From Leisingera daeponensis DSM 23529 (GTDB lineage Bacteria > Pseudomonadota > Alphaproteobacteria > Rhodobacterales > Rhodobacteraceae): a DNA stretch of 64,000 nt. Shown here one piece after another: positions 28,751-36,853 of this stretch. The stretch spans positions 2,319,725 to 2,383,724 of the forward strand of contig NZ_KI421500.1 of assembly GCF_000473145.1 (NCBI RefSeq). The letters run 5' to 3'. The translations under genes and the position numbers were made by a program. Below the pieces are notes generated by a model. The model did no database searches. It was not told where the DNA came from and saw only the letters and a program-made list of their open reading frames with translations. Every line of letters starts with the position of its first letter. The stretch's first letter is position 1.

Positions 28751-29512
28751 ATGGCCTACATGTTGCGACCGCATAAATTTCTATTTGCGCTGATTTTTGC
28801 CGCCTTTGCCGCGGGCTGCGCCAGCCAGGATCCGGTCGCACGGGCCTCCGGCGAAGTGTTCGACCCTTACGAGAAAACCAACCGCACCGTTCACGCCTTC
28901 AACCGCGGCGTGGACCGTCTGGCGTTCCGGCCTGCGTCCAAGGGCTATGTGGCGATCGTGCCCCCGCCGATGGTGACCAGCTTTTCCTATTTTGCCGAGA
29001 ACCTGTCGATGCCGGGGCAAATGATCAACGCGCTGCTGCAGGGCGACCTGAAGATGGCCGGCAATGCGTTTTCGCGCTTCGTGATCAACTCGACTGTGGG
29101 CTTTGCCGGTCTCGCCGACCCGGCCAGCGAATTTAACGTGCCGCCGGTCGATACCGATTTCGGCGAGACGCTGCATGTTTGGGGCGTGGGCGAAGGCGCC
29201 TATGTCGAGCTGCCGTTCTTTGGCCCCTCCACCTCCCGCGATGCCGCGGGGATCGCCGTGGATTTCTTCACCAACCCGCTGGGCTATGTCGAGCAGAATA
29301 CTGCCGACAACATTAGCATCTATGCGGAGATCGTGCGCCGTATGGGCGATCGTGGCAACTATTCCGACACGATCGATTCGATTCTCTACGAGAGCGCCGA
29401 CAGCTATGCGCAATCGCGGCTGATCTACCTGCAGAACCGCCGGTTCGAGCTGGGCGAGGGCGAAGAGATCACCGAAATCGACCCGTTCGACCTGAACACC
29501 GAAGGATTCTGA
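28751..29512 (+). CDS. mlaA: MlaA (VacJ) outer-membrane lipoprotein
   Basis: Removes mislocalised phospholipid from the outer leaflet of the outer membrane. The 253-aa protein has a lipoprotein signal with lipobox AAGC (Cys about 23). The MlaA core follows: FDPYEKTNRTVHAFNRGVDRLAFRPASKGYVAIVPP, FAENLSMPGQMINALLQGDLKMAGNAFSRFVINSTVGFAGLADPAS, and FGETLHVWGVGEGAYVELPFFGPSTSRDA. mlaC follows after 2 bases. The ATG at 28751 has only a weak SD; ATG 28760 is possible. Confidence 0.95.
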   Translation: MAYMLRPHKFLFALIFAAFAAGCASQDPVARASGEVFDPYEKTNRTVHAFNRGVDRLAFRPASKGYVAIVPPPMVTSFSYFAENLSMPGQMINALLQGDLKMAGNAFSRFVINSTVGFAGLADPASEFNVPPVDTDFGETLHVWGVGEGAYVELPFFGPSTSRDAAGIAVDFFTNPLGYVEQNTADNISIYAEIVRRMGDRGNYSDTIDSILYESADSYAQSRLIYLQNRRFELGEGEEITEIDPFDLNTEGF

Positions 29513-29514
29513 AA

Positions 29515-30102
29515 ATGGACCGCCGCAAATTTATCATTGGTGCCGGCGCCGTGCTGGCCACTGCGCCGCAAGCCCTGTGGGCGCTGAACGAAAACAGCGC
29601 CAGCTCGCTGATCAACAGCCTGGTGACCGACATCAACCGGGTGATCGCCTCCGGCAAGGGCGAGAGCGCGATGTACCGCGACTTTGAGCAGATCTTCCAG
29701 CGCTACAGCGACACCTCTTATATCGCCGCCTACGCACTGGGTGCGGACGGGCGCCGGGCGTCCTCCGCCCAGAAACGGGCGTTCTCCCAGGCCTTCCAGG
29801 GCTACATCTCGCGCAAATACGGCAAACGCTTCCGCGAGTTCATCGGCGGCAAGCTGGAGGTGACCGGCGTCAAGAAGGTGAAGAAATGGTATGAGGTGAG
29901 CACCATTGCCTACCTCAAGGGCCAGTCGCCGTTTGAGGTGACGTTCCTGGTGTCGGACCGCTCGGGCCGCGACCTGTTCTTCAATATGTTCGTGGAGGGC
30001 GTGAACCTGCTGCTGACGGAGCGCACCGAGATCGGCGCGATCCTGGACAGCAAGCGGGGCGACATCGACGCGCTGATTGCCGAGCTGCACCGGCTGAGCT
30101 GA
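29515..30102 (+). CDS. mlaC: MlaC-type phospholipid-binding periplasmic protein
   Basis: Carries phospholipid between MlaA and the inner-membrane MlaFEDB complex. The 195-aa protein begins MDRRKFIIGAGAVLATAPQALWA, a signal with RRKFI that looks Tat-like. The MlaC/Ttg2D core has FEQIFQRYSDTSYIAAYALG, FSQAFQGYISRKYGKRFREFIGG and WYEVSTIAYLKGQSPFEVTFLVSDRSGRDLFFNMFVEGVNLLLTERTEIGAIL. It is coupled to mlaA. The mlaFED genes are not in the window. A terminator follows. Confidence 0.93.
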   Translation: MDRRKFIIGAGAVLATAPQALWALNENSASSLINSLVTDINRVIASGKGESAMYRDFEQIFQRYSDTSYIAAYALGADGRRASSAQKRAFSQAFQGYISRKYGKRFREFIGGKLEVTGVKKVKKWYEVSTIAYLKGQSPFEVTFLVSDRSGRDLFFNMFVEGVNLLLTERTEIGAILDSKRGDIDALIAELHRLS

Positions 30103-30124
30103 GCCCGCCCGGCATCCGGATCTG

Positions 30125-30153
30125 AAAAGGCTCCCTGCGGGGGGCCTTTTCTT
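30125..30153 (+). terminator. Rho-independent terminator after mlaC
   Basis: AAAAGGCTCCC pairs with GGGGGCCTTTT (one wobble) and is followed by CTTT. It lies about 23 bases past the mlaC stop. Confidence 0.75.
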
Positions 30154-30238
30154 TGGCCTGCGAGCGGCACCGGGGCGCGTGCGGTTGCACCTCCAGCGCG
30201 GCCCTCCCGCCCGTCGCGGCAGCATTAAAGATGCCTTG

Positions 30239-30365
30239 CTCCCGTTGGGCCGGGCGCCCTGCCCCGCGGGCAGGGCGTGCGCCGCGCCCCGAGGGGGCGC
30301 GGCGCCGGACCCAACTGGCGATGCCCCCCGCAGGGGGGCCTATGCCAGGCGGGAGCGCCTACGAA
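30239..30365. repeat. Cluster of three GC-rich hairpins bounded by inverted 14-mers
   Basis: Three consecutive stems occur at 30256-30276, 30279-30305 and 30323-30339. The first two are enclosed by TTGGGCCGGGCGCC (30245-30258) and its near-inverted partner GGCGCCGGACCCAA (30301-30314). The same left 14-mer occurs exactly at 44329-44342, with a partner at 44434-44447. The CTCCCGTTGGGC 12-mer at 30239 is shared with 4678. The element is intergenic, between mlaC and the convergent PBP gene. Confidence 0.65.
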
Positions 30366-30386
30366 AGGACTGCCACAGCGCCCGCG

Positions 30387-32600
30387 TCAGTTGCCCAGAA
30401 TGTCACGCAGGATATTGTCGACCGCGCGGCCCAGTTCCTTGCCAAGGTTCGGCCCCTGGCGGCGGCGGCGCTCGCGCTGGACCTGTTGCGGCGGCGGGGC
30501 GATCGGGGCGGGTTCCAGCATCGGCAGCGGCTTGGGCTCCAGCCCTTCATGCACGCGCACCATGGTTTCCCTCCAGATCTCGGCCGGCAGGCCGCCGCCG
30601 GTCACGCCGGACAGCGGCGTGTTGTCGTCATAGCCCATCCAGACACCCGCCACGTAATCCGCGGTAAAGCCGATGAACCAGGCGTCCTTGGCGGCAGAGG
30701 TGGTGCCCGACTTGCCCGCCGCCTGCCAGCCCGGGATCTGCGCCCGCGTGCCAGTGCCGCCGGCGATCACCTTCTCCATCATCCAGACCAGCTGCTGCGC
30801 CGCCTCGGTGCGGATCACCCGCTCGCCGATGCCGCCGCTTGCGCCCATCAAGGGCGCGTTGTCCTCGACCAGCTTCAGCTCGGTCACCCCGTAAGGCGTC
30901 ACCGAGGAGCCGCCGTTGAGGATGCCGGCATAAGCCCCGGTCATCTCCAGCAGGCTGGCTTCGGAGGCGCCGAGCGCCAGCGCGGGCCCAGCCGCCAGGT
31001 CGCTGTCGATACCAAAATCCCGGGCCACCCGGCTCACCTTGTCGCGGCCCACCGCCTCGGAAATCTTGACCGCCGGCACGTTCAGCGAATCCCGCAGCGC
31101 GCGCGCCAGCGTCACCTCGCCATAGAACTTGCGGGTATAGTTTTCCGGGCACCACTGGCCGGAGCCGGGAATGCTCATGCAGTATTTTGCATCCAGCACC
31201 CTGTCATAAGGGGAATAGCCCAGCTCAAGTGCTGTGGCATAGACAAAGGGCTTGAAGGCTGAGCCGGTCTGCCGCTTGGCCTGGGTCGCGCGGTTGAACA
31301 CGCCTGAGACGCGGGTCTTGCGGCCGCCCACCATGGCGCGCACGGCGCCGTCGGCGCTCATCACCACAATCGCAGCCTGCGCCTTGGAGCCTTCTCGGAC
31401 CTTGTTCTCAAAGATGTATTTCAGCGCGCCCTCTGCCGCGGCCTGCAGCCGCTGGTCCAGGGTCGAGCGGATCACCACGTCCTCGGTGGTCTGATCGCCC
31501 AGGAAATCCGGGATGGTATCCATGACCCAGTCGGCAAAATACCCGCCAGCCCGCGCCGCAGCAGCTTCGCTCAGCTCTGCCGGGTTGTCCTGGTTGCGCT
31601 TCATCTCCGCCGTGGTCAGATACCCCTGCTCCTGCATCAGCCGCAGCACGGTCGCGGCCCGGTCCTGCGAGCGCTGCAGGCTGTTGGTCGGCGCCAGCGT
31701 CGAGGGTGCCGTCAGCAGCCCGGCCAGCATCGCGCCCTCAGCCGGGTTCAGCTGGTTAGCGGATTTTCCGAAATAGCGCTGCGCCGCGGCCTCGGCGCCA
31801 TAGGCGCCGCCGCCCATATAGGCGCGGTTCATGTAGATCGAGAGGATTTCATCCTTGGTGTACTTGGCCTCCAGCGCCAGGGCAAAGACCGCTTCGGTTG
31901 CCTTGCGCCACAGCGAGCTTTTGCGGCAGTCGGCCTCATAGGCGCTTTCACTTTTCCACTCCGCCGGATCGTACATGCGGCCCAGGCACAAGAGCTTGGC
32001 GGTCTGCTGGGTGATGGTGGAGCCGCCATGGCCGGACAGCGGCCCGCGCCCCTCGCTCAGGTTGATGCGCACGGCGCTGGCCACGCCCCGGGGCGAGATG
32101 CCGAAATGGCGGTAAAACCGCTTGTCCTCGGTCGCGACAATCGCGTTCTTCAGATGCGGCGAGACGGTGTCCGCCGTCACCACGCCGCCGAACTGGTCGC
32201 CGCGCCAGGCAAACACCTCGCCCTCGCGGTCCAGCAGCGTGACCGAGCCGCGCGCGCGCCCGTCCAGATAGGCGGAAACATCCGGCAGCTTCACATACTG
32301 AAAGGCCACCGCCAGGCCGACCAGCAGGCAGACCACCATGCCGATGCGCCAGGTGAACCCCCAGGCCAGCCGGAACGCCCAGGCAAAGGGCGCCAGCAGC
32401 AGACCGATGACGCCCTTTTTCCTGGGCGCGGGCCTTGGGCGCGTCTTCTTGCGGAAGAGCAGCCCGAACAGCCCGGATTTCTTTGTCTTGCGCGCGGATG
32501 TCTTGCGCGCAGACGTTTTGGCGGCAGAGGGTTTCCCCTTGCCGCCTGCGTTATAGCGTTTTTCTGCCACCAGAGGCTTGCGCCCGGATCCTTGAGCCAT
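30387..32600 (-). CDS. Class A penicillin-binding protein (transglycosylase/transpeptidase)
   Basis: Builds peptidoglycan strands and crosslinks them at the inner membrane. The 737-aa protein has a Lys/Arg-rich cytoplasmic N-terminus with a repeated SARKT motif and one TM at about residues 85-105. The GT51 domain has NAIVATEDKRFYRHFG (catalytic Glu) and GGSTITQQTAKLL. The transpeptidase has SAFK in TGSAFKPFVYATAL (nucleophile Ser), SLN, and KSGTT in AAGKSGTTSAAKDAWFIGF. The C-terminal tail is Pro/Gln/Arg-rich. The ATG at 32600 is better spaced from CAGGA than the ATG at 32606. Confidence 0.95.
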   Translation of the reverse strand: MAQGSGRKPLVAEKRYNAGGKGKPSAAKTSARKTSARKTKKSGLFGLLFRKKTRPRPAPRKKGVIGLLLAPFAWAFRLAWGFTWRIGMVVCLLVGLAVAFQYVKLPDVSAYLDGRARGSVTLLDREGEVFAWRGDQFGGVVTADTVSPHLKNAIVATEDKRFYRHFGISPRGVASAVRINLSEGRGPLSGHGGSTITQQTAKLLCLGRMYDPAEWKSESAYEADCRKSSLWRKATEAVFALALEAKYTKDEILSIYMNRAYMGGGAYGAEAAAQRYFGKSANQLNPAEGAMLAGLLTAPSTLAPTNSLQRSQDRAATVLRLMQEQGYLTTAEMKRNQDNPAELSEAAAARAGGYFADWVMDTIPDFLGDQTTEDVVIRSTLDQRLQAAAEGALKYIFENKVREGSKAQAAIVVMSADGAVRAMVGGRKTRVSGVFNRATQAKRQTGSAFKPFVYATALELGYSPYDRVLDAKYCMSIPGSGQWCPENYTRKFYGEVTLARALRDSLNVPAVKISEAVGRDKVSRVARDFGIDSDLAAGPALALGASEASLLEMTGAYAGILNGGSSVTPYGVTELKLVEDNAPLMGASGGIGERVIRTEAAQQLVWMMEKVIAGGTGTRAQIPGWQAAGKSGTTSAAKDAWFIGFTADYVAGVWMGYDDNTPLSGVTGGGLPAEIWRETMVRVHEGLEPKPLPMLEPAPIAPPPQQVQRERRRRQGPNLGKELGRAVDNILRDILGN

Positions 32601-32869
32601 CGTCATTTCCTGCCCGGTTTGCCCGATTGCCGCGACAATACTCTGCCTGACGCGGTTTGTAGAGGGGCAGAATCCGGACCTTTCCCCCTTTGCCAGATGG
32701 CCGGTTTTTAGGCGAAGCGGGCAAAAGGCGCAAAATTATTGTGCGCTCGCAGAAAGACGCGCGGAAACTTGCTGCCCGTTTCTTTGCACGACTCGCATCG
32801 CCGGTTTTGCTGCAAGTGCGAAATGCATCGGCATGGGGCCGGCGTGACGCAAATGCAGGGGATGCTGAG

Positions 32870-33208
32870 ATGAAACTGATCATAGCTGCCATCAAGCCCT
32901 TCAAGCTGGACGAGGTCCGCGAAGCGCTGACATCGCTGGGCGTGAGCGGGCTGATGGTCACCGAAATCAAGGGCTTTGGGGCGCAGGCCGGGCACACGGA
33001 AATTTACCGCGGCGCGGAATATGAAGTGAATTTCGTGCCGAAGCTGAAGCTGGAACTGGTGGTGCCCGCGGATCAGGCCGAGGCGGCCGTCAGCGCCATC
33101 ACCGAAACCGCCCGCACCGGCAAGATCGGTGACGGCAAGATTTTTGTTCTGGATGTGGAACAGGCGGTGCGGGTGCGCACCGGCGAAACCAACCTCGAGG
33201 CGCTGTAG
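32870..33208 (+). CDS. glnK: PII nitrogen regulatory protein, GlnK type
   Basis: Signals nitrogen status (2-oxoglutarate, ATP/ADP) and gates AmtB. The 112-aa protein has the uridylylation-site T-loop YRGAEYEVNFVPK with Tyr51, the PII signature TGKIGDGKIFVLDVEQAVRVRTGETN, and MKLIIAAIKPFKLDEVREAL at the start. It lies 26 bases before amtB, the usual glnK-amtB operon. AGGGGA precedes the ATG. I see no good sigma-54 promoter in the upstream spacer. Confidence 0.97.
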   Translation: MKLIIAAIKPFKLDEVREALTSLGVSGLMVTEIKGFGAQAGHTEIYRGAEYEVNFVPKLKLELVVPADQAEAAVSAITETARTGKIGDGKIFVLDVEQAVRVRTGETNLEAL

Positions 33209-33234
33209 ACGCGCCCGGCACGGAGGAAATACAT

Positions 33235-34569
33235 ATGAAGCAACTGAAACTCCCCTTGGCAGCCGTGGCGCTGACCGCGCTGCCGGGCCTGGCGCTGGCC
33301 CAGGACGGCCCCGCCCCGGGTGTGAACCCGGCAACCGATACCGTTTTCATCCTGAACTCACTCCTGTTCCTGATCGGCGGCTGCCTGGTGTTCTGGATGG
33401 CTGCAGGCTTTGCCATGCTGGAAGCGGGGCTGGTGCGCTCCAAAAACGTCACGATGCAGCTGACCAAGAACATGGCGCTGTTTTCGCTGGCCGCGGTGTT
33501 CTACTGGCTGATCGGCTATAACCTGATGTACCCGCTGGGCAATTGGGCGGTCGACGGCGTCCTGTCCGGGGTCTTCGGTCCCGCCGTGCTGGAGGCCGTG
33601 GGGATCACCGCAGAAGGGGCCGATGATTACTCCTACGCCTCCACCGGATCGGATTTCTTCTTTCAGCTGATGTTCTGCGCCGCCACCGCCTCGATCGTGT
33701 CGGGCACCCTGGCGGAGCGCATCAAGCTGTGGCCGTTCCTGATCTTCACCATCGTGCTGACTGCCGTGATCTACCCGTTCCAGGCCAGCTGGAAATGGGG
33801 CGGCGGCTTCCTGGAGCAGATGGGCTTCCTGGATTTCGCAGGCTCCACCGTGGTGCATTCGGTGGGCGGCTGGGCCGCGCTGACCGGCGCGCTGATCCTT
33901 GGACCGCGCATCGGCAAGTACAAGGACGGCAAGACCATCCCGATGCCCGGTTCCAACCTGGCGCTGGCGACGCTCGGCTGCTTTATCCTGTGGATGGGCT
34001 GGTTCGGCTTCAACGGCGGCTCGCAGCTGGCGATGGGCTCGATTGGTGACGTGGCCGATATCAGCCGCATCTTCGCCAACACCAACGCGGCCGCGGCGGG
34101 CGGTGCAGTGGCGGCGCTTGTGCTGACCCAGGTGCTGTTCAAGAAGCCGGATCTGACCATGATCCTGAACGGCGCGCTGGCCGGGCTGGTGGCCATCACC
34201 GCCGAGCCGCTGACCCCGGGCCTGGGCCTTGCCACCCTGATCGGTGCCATCGGCGGCGTGATTGTGGTGTTCGCAGTGCCGATGCTGGACAAGCTGCGGA
34301 TTGACGACGTTGTCGGCGCCATCCCTGTGCATCTGATCTGCGGCATCTGGGGCACCGTCGCCGTGGTGCTGTCGAACCCCGACGCCACCCTGCTGAAACA
34401 GCTGACAGGCATTGTCGTAGTGGGCGTGTTCACGGTCGCAGCCTCCGCCGTGGTCTGGATCATCCTGCGCGCCACCGTGGGCATCCGGGTGGAGGAAGAA
34501 GACGAGGTCAACGGCCTCGACATGGCCGAACTGGGCATGGAGGCCTATCCGGAGTTCTCGCCGAGCTGA
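33235..34569 (+). CDS. amtB: Ammonium transporter
   Basis: Imports ammonium through the inner membrane. The 444-aa protein has a cleavable signal (ALTALPGLALAQ) and eleven TM segments. Core motifs are FWMAAGFAMLEAGLVRSKN, the Amt signature DFAGSTVVHSVGGWAALTGALILGPR with the first pore His, and IPVHLICGIWGTVAVVL with the second. Co-transcribed with glnK, which blocks the pore under nitrogen excess. GGAGG precedes the ATG and a strong terminator follows. Confidence 0.97.
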   Translation: MKQLKLPLAAVALTALPGLALAQDGPAPGVNPATDTVFILNSLLFLIGGCLVFWMAAGFAMLEAGLVRSKNVTMQLTKNMALFSLAAVFYWLIGYNLMYPLGNWAVDGVLSGVFGPAVLEAVGITAEGADDYSYASTGSDFFFQLMFCAATASIVSGTLAERIKLWPFLIFTIVLTAVIYPFQASWKWGGGFLEQMGFLDFAGSTVVHSVGGWAALTGALILGPRIGKYKDGKTIPMPGSNLALATLGCFILWMGWFGFNGGSQLAMGSIGDVADISRIFANTNAAAAGGAVAALVLTQVLFKKPDLTMILNGALAGLVAITAEPLTPGLGLATLIGAIGGVIVVFAVPMLDKLRIDDVVGAIPVHLICGIWGTVAVVLSNPDATLLKQLTGIVVVGVFTVAASAVVWIILRATVGIRVEEEDEVNGLDMAELGMEAYPEFSPS

Positions 34570-34594
34570 CGAAGGCCATAACCGGAAATGCAAT

Positions 34595-34625
34595 ACGCGG
34601 CCCTGATAAGGGGCCGCGTTTTTTT
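34595..34625 (+). terminator. Rho-independent terminator after amtB
   Basis: ACGCGGCCC pairs with GGGCCGCGT around TGATAAG and is followed by seven T. It lies 26 bases past the amtB stop. Confidence 0.9.
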
Positions 34626-34643
34626 GTCGTTATGCAGCGGGGC

Positions 34644-35828
34644 TCAGACGCCCGCGTCGACAATCGCCTTGGCCAGCACCGGCACGGTCTGCGCATTCAA
34701 ACCAGCAATGTTCAGGCGGCTGTCGCCGACCATGTAGATGCCATTGTCGACCCGCATCTTCTCGACCAGCTCCGGCGTGGTGCCGAGCAGCGAGAACATG
34801 CCGCGGTGCTGCGCGATGAAGCTGAACCGGTCGGAGCCGGTCAGCCGGCGCAGCTCATCCGCCAGCTGCTGGCGCAGGCCCAGCATGCCCAGGCGCACCT
34901 CTTCCAGTTCTGCCGCCCAGTCGGCGCGCAGGGCGTCGTCGTTCAGGATCATGGTCACCAGACGCGCGCCGTGGTCCGGCGGGAAGGAGTAGTTCTGCCG
35001 GTTCAGGAACGCCAGCGTGCCCTGGTTCAGCGCCTGCGCGGAGGCATCGTTGGAGACTGCCATCAGCAGGCCGGTGCGCTCGCGGTAGATGCCGAAGTTC
35101 TTGGAGCAGCTCGCCGCAATCAGCACCTCGGGGCAGCTGGAGGCCACCAGGCGCACGCCGAGCGCGTCTTCTTCCAGTCCGTCGCCAAAGCCCTGATAGG
35201 CGATGTCGATCATCGGAATCAGGCCGCGCTCATTCAGCAGCGCGATGACCTCTTTCCATTGCACCTCGTTCAGGTTGGCGCCTGTCGGGTTGTGGCAGCA
35301 GCCGTGCAGCAGCACCACGTCGCCCTTCTGCGCGCCCTTCAGGTCTTCCATCATGCCGTCGAAGTTCACGCCGCGGGTGTCGCGGTCGAAGTAGCGGTAG
35401 ACCACGGTTTCGATGCCGACGTAGTTCAGGATCGAAACATGGTTCGGCCAGGTCGGGTCCGATACAAAGACGCGGGCCTTGGGGTTGGCCATCTTGATCA
35501 GCTCAAACGCCTGGCGCACCGCGCCGGTGCCGCCGGGGGTCGCTGCCGCCGCGATGTTTTCACGCGCCACCGCATCGCCCAGGATCAGCTTGATCATCGC
35601 GTCAGAATAGGCCGGATCGCCCGCCAGGCCGACATAGGACTTGGTGGTCTGCTCTTCCCACAGCTTATGCTCGGCCGCCTTGATGGCGCGCATCACCGGG
35701 GTGACGCCCTCGGCATTCTTGTAGACGCCGACACCCAGGTCGATCTTGTCCGCGCGCGGGTCGTCGCGATACATCTGCATCAGCATCAGGATCTTGTCGG
35801 CGGGCTGGGGTTTCAGGGTTTCGAACAT
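34644..35828 (-). CDS. Aromatic/aspartate aminotransferase (class I, PLP)
   Basis: Transfers amino groups between aromatic or dicarboxylic amino acids and 2-oxoglutarate. The 394-aa protein belongs to the TyrB/AspC Ib-like group: LGVGVYKNAEGVTPVMRAIKAAE, GGTGAVRQAFELIK, FVSDPTWPNHVSILNYVG and LLHGCCHNPTGANLNEVQWKEV with the PLP Asn. The Schiff-base Lys is in AASCSKNFGIYRERTG (about residue 247) and the carboxylate-binding Arg near the C-terminus (GDSRLNIAGL). It starts 3 bases past the sulfurtransferase stop, so the two are an operon. phhB elsewhere in the window also touches aromatic amino acid metabolism. Confidence 0.93.
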   Translation of the reverse strand: MFETLKPQPADKILMLMQMYRDDPRADKIDLGVGVYKNAEGVTPVMRAIKAAEHKLWEEQTTKSYVGLAGDPAYSDAMIKLILGDAVARENIAAAATPGGTGAVRQAFELIKMANPKARVFVSDPTWPNHVSILNYVGIETVVYRYFDRDTRGVNFDGMMEDLKGAQKGDVVLLHGCCHNPTGANLNEVQWKEVIALLNERGLIPMIDIAYQGFGDGLEEDALGVRLVASSCPEVLIAASCSKNFGIYRERTGLLMAVSNDASAQALNQGTLAFLNRQNYSFPPDHGARLVTMILNDDALRADWAAELEEVRLGMLGLRQQLADELRRLTGSDRFSFIAQHRGMFSLLGTTPELVEKMRVDNGIYMVGDSRLNIAGLNAQTVPVLAKAIVDAGV

Positions 35829-35831
35829 TGC

Positions 35832-36686
35832 TCAGTTCTCTCCGGTAGCAACGGGAAGGGTCGGGAAGGCACCCCATTCCACCCAGGACCCGTCATAAAG
35901 CGCATGATCGGTCTTGCCGATGCGCTCCAGGGCGAGGCTGAGGATGGCGGCGGTGACGCCCGATCCGCAGGAAGTAATTGCAGGTTTGCTCAGATCGACG
36001 CCGGCAGCTTCAAAGGCGGCGCGCAGCCCTTCGGCATCCTTCATGGTGCCGTCTGCATTCAGCACCTGGCCAAAGGGCACATTCTTGGAGCCCGGAATAT
36101 GGCCTGCGCGCAGTCCCTCGCGCGGCTCCGGCGCGTCGCCGCGGAAGCGTTCGGCGGAGCGGGCGTCGATGATTTCATGGTCGCCCAGCTTGGCCGCGGC
36201 AGAGACCTGGGTCACGTCGCGCACCATGTGGTTCTGCACCCGCACGGTCATATGGCGGTCGCGGATCACCGGCGGCAGGTCCTCGACCGGATGGCCCTCG
36301 GCCTGCCATTTCGGGAAACCGCCGTCCAGCACAGCAACATTGGCCTGGCCCATCAGCCGGAACAGCCACCAGACGCGGGCGGCGGAAAACAGGCCGGCGC
36401 CGTCATAAATCACCACCTGATGGCCGTCGCCCACGCCCATGGCGCGCAGCTTGGACATGAATTTCTCCACCGGCGGCACCATATGCGGCAGGTCAGAGCG
36501 GTTGTCGGAAATCTCGTCAATGTCGAAGAACCGCGCACCGGGGATATGGGCGGCGTCATACTCCGCCCGGGCGTCGCGGCCCTGCTGCGGCAGATACCAG
36601 GACGCGTCCAGAACCCGCAAATCCGGGTCTTTCAGATGGGCGGCAAGCCAGTCCGTGGAAACCAGCGTCTTCGGATCGTCCTGCAT
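35832..36686 (-). CDS. sseA: Sulfurtransferase, 3-mercaptopyruvate/thiosulfate type
   Basis: A 284-aa tandem rhodanese. The N-terminal inactive domain has LVSTDWLAAHLKDPDLRVLDASWYLP and HIPGARFFDIDEISDNRSDLPHM. The C-terminal active domain has EIIDARSAERFRG, HIPGSKNVPF, and the active-site loop ITSCGSGVTAAILSLAL with Cys about 236. The CGSGVTA loop fits 3-mercaptopyruvate sulfurtransferase. Start ATG 36686 has GGGAG upstream. Coupled to the aminotransferase gene, which may produce 3-mercaptopyruvate from cysteine; that link is inference. Confidence 0.93.
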   Translation of the reverse strand: MQDDPKTLVSTDWLAAHLKDPDLRVLDASWYLPQQGRDARAEYDAAHIPGARFFDIDEISDNRSDLPHMVPPVEKFMSKLRAMGVGDGHQVVIYDGAGLFSAARVWWLFRLMGQANVAVLDGGFPKWQAEGHPVEDLPPVIRDRHMTVRVQNHMVRDVTQVSAAAKLGDHEIIDARSAERFRGDAPEPREGLRAGHIPGSKNVPFGQVLNADGTMKDAEGLRAAFEAAGVDLSKPAITSCGSGVTAAILSLALERIGKTDHALYDGSWVEWGAFPTLPVATGEN

Positions 36687-36853
36687 CAAAGTGTCTCCCT
36701 ATCTGCACATAGCGCCATGGGTACATCCGGCAGCAAAGCGGTGCAAGCTATCCCGGCTCTCTACCTGCGGTTACAAAATTCTTGCGGGCCTTTAACGCGC
36801 CGGCAATAAACGGGGACCATTGTTTGAGCTTGTTATTGCAGAGGCGTATTGCC

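Noticed and set aside
32836..32851. Possible sigma-54 promoter before glnK (GG and GC 12 bases apart)
   Set aside because: Only the invariant dinucleotides match; the rest differs from TGGCAC-N5-TTGC and the distance to the ATG is very short.
33358..34593. 411-aa antisense ORF across amtB
   Set aside because: His/Gln/Arg-rich shadow frame with no protein-like features.
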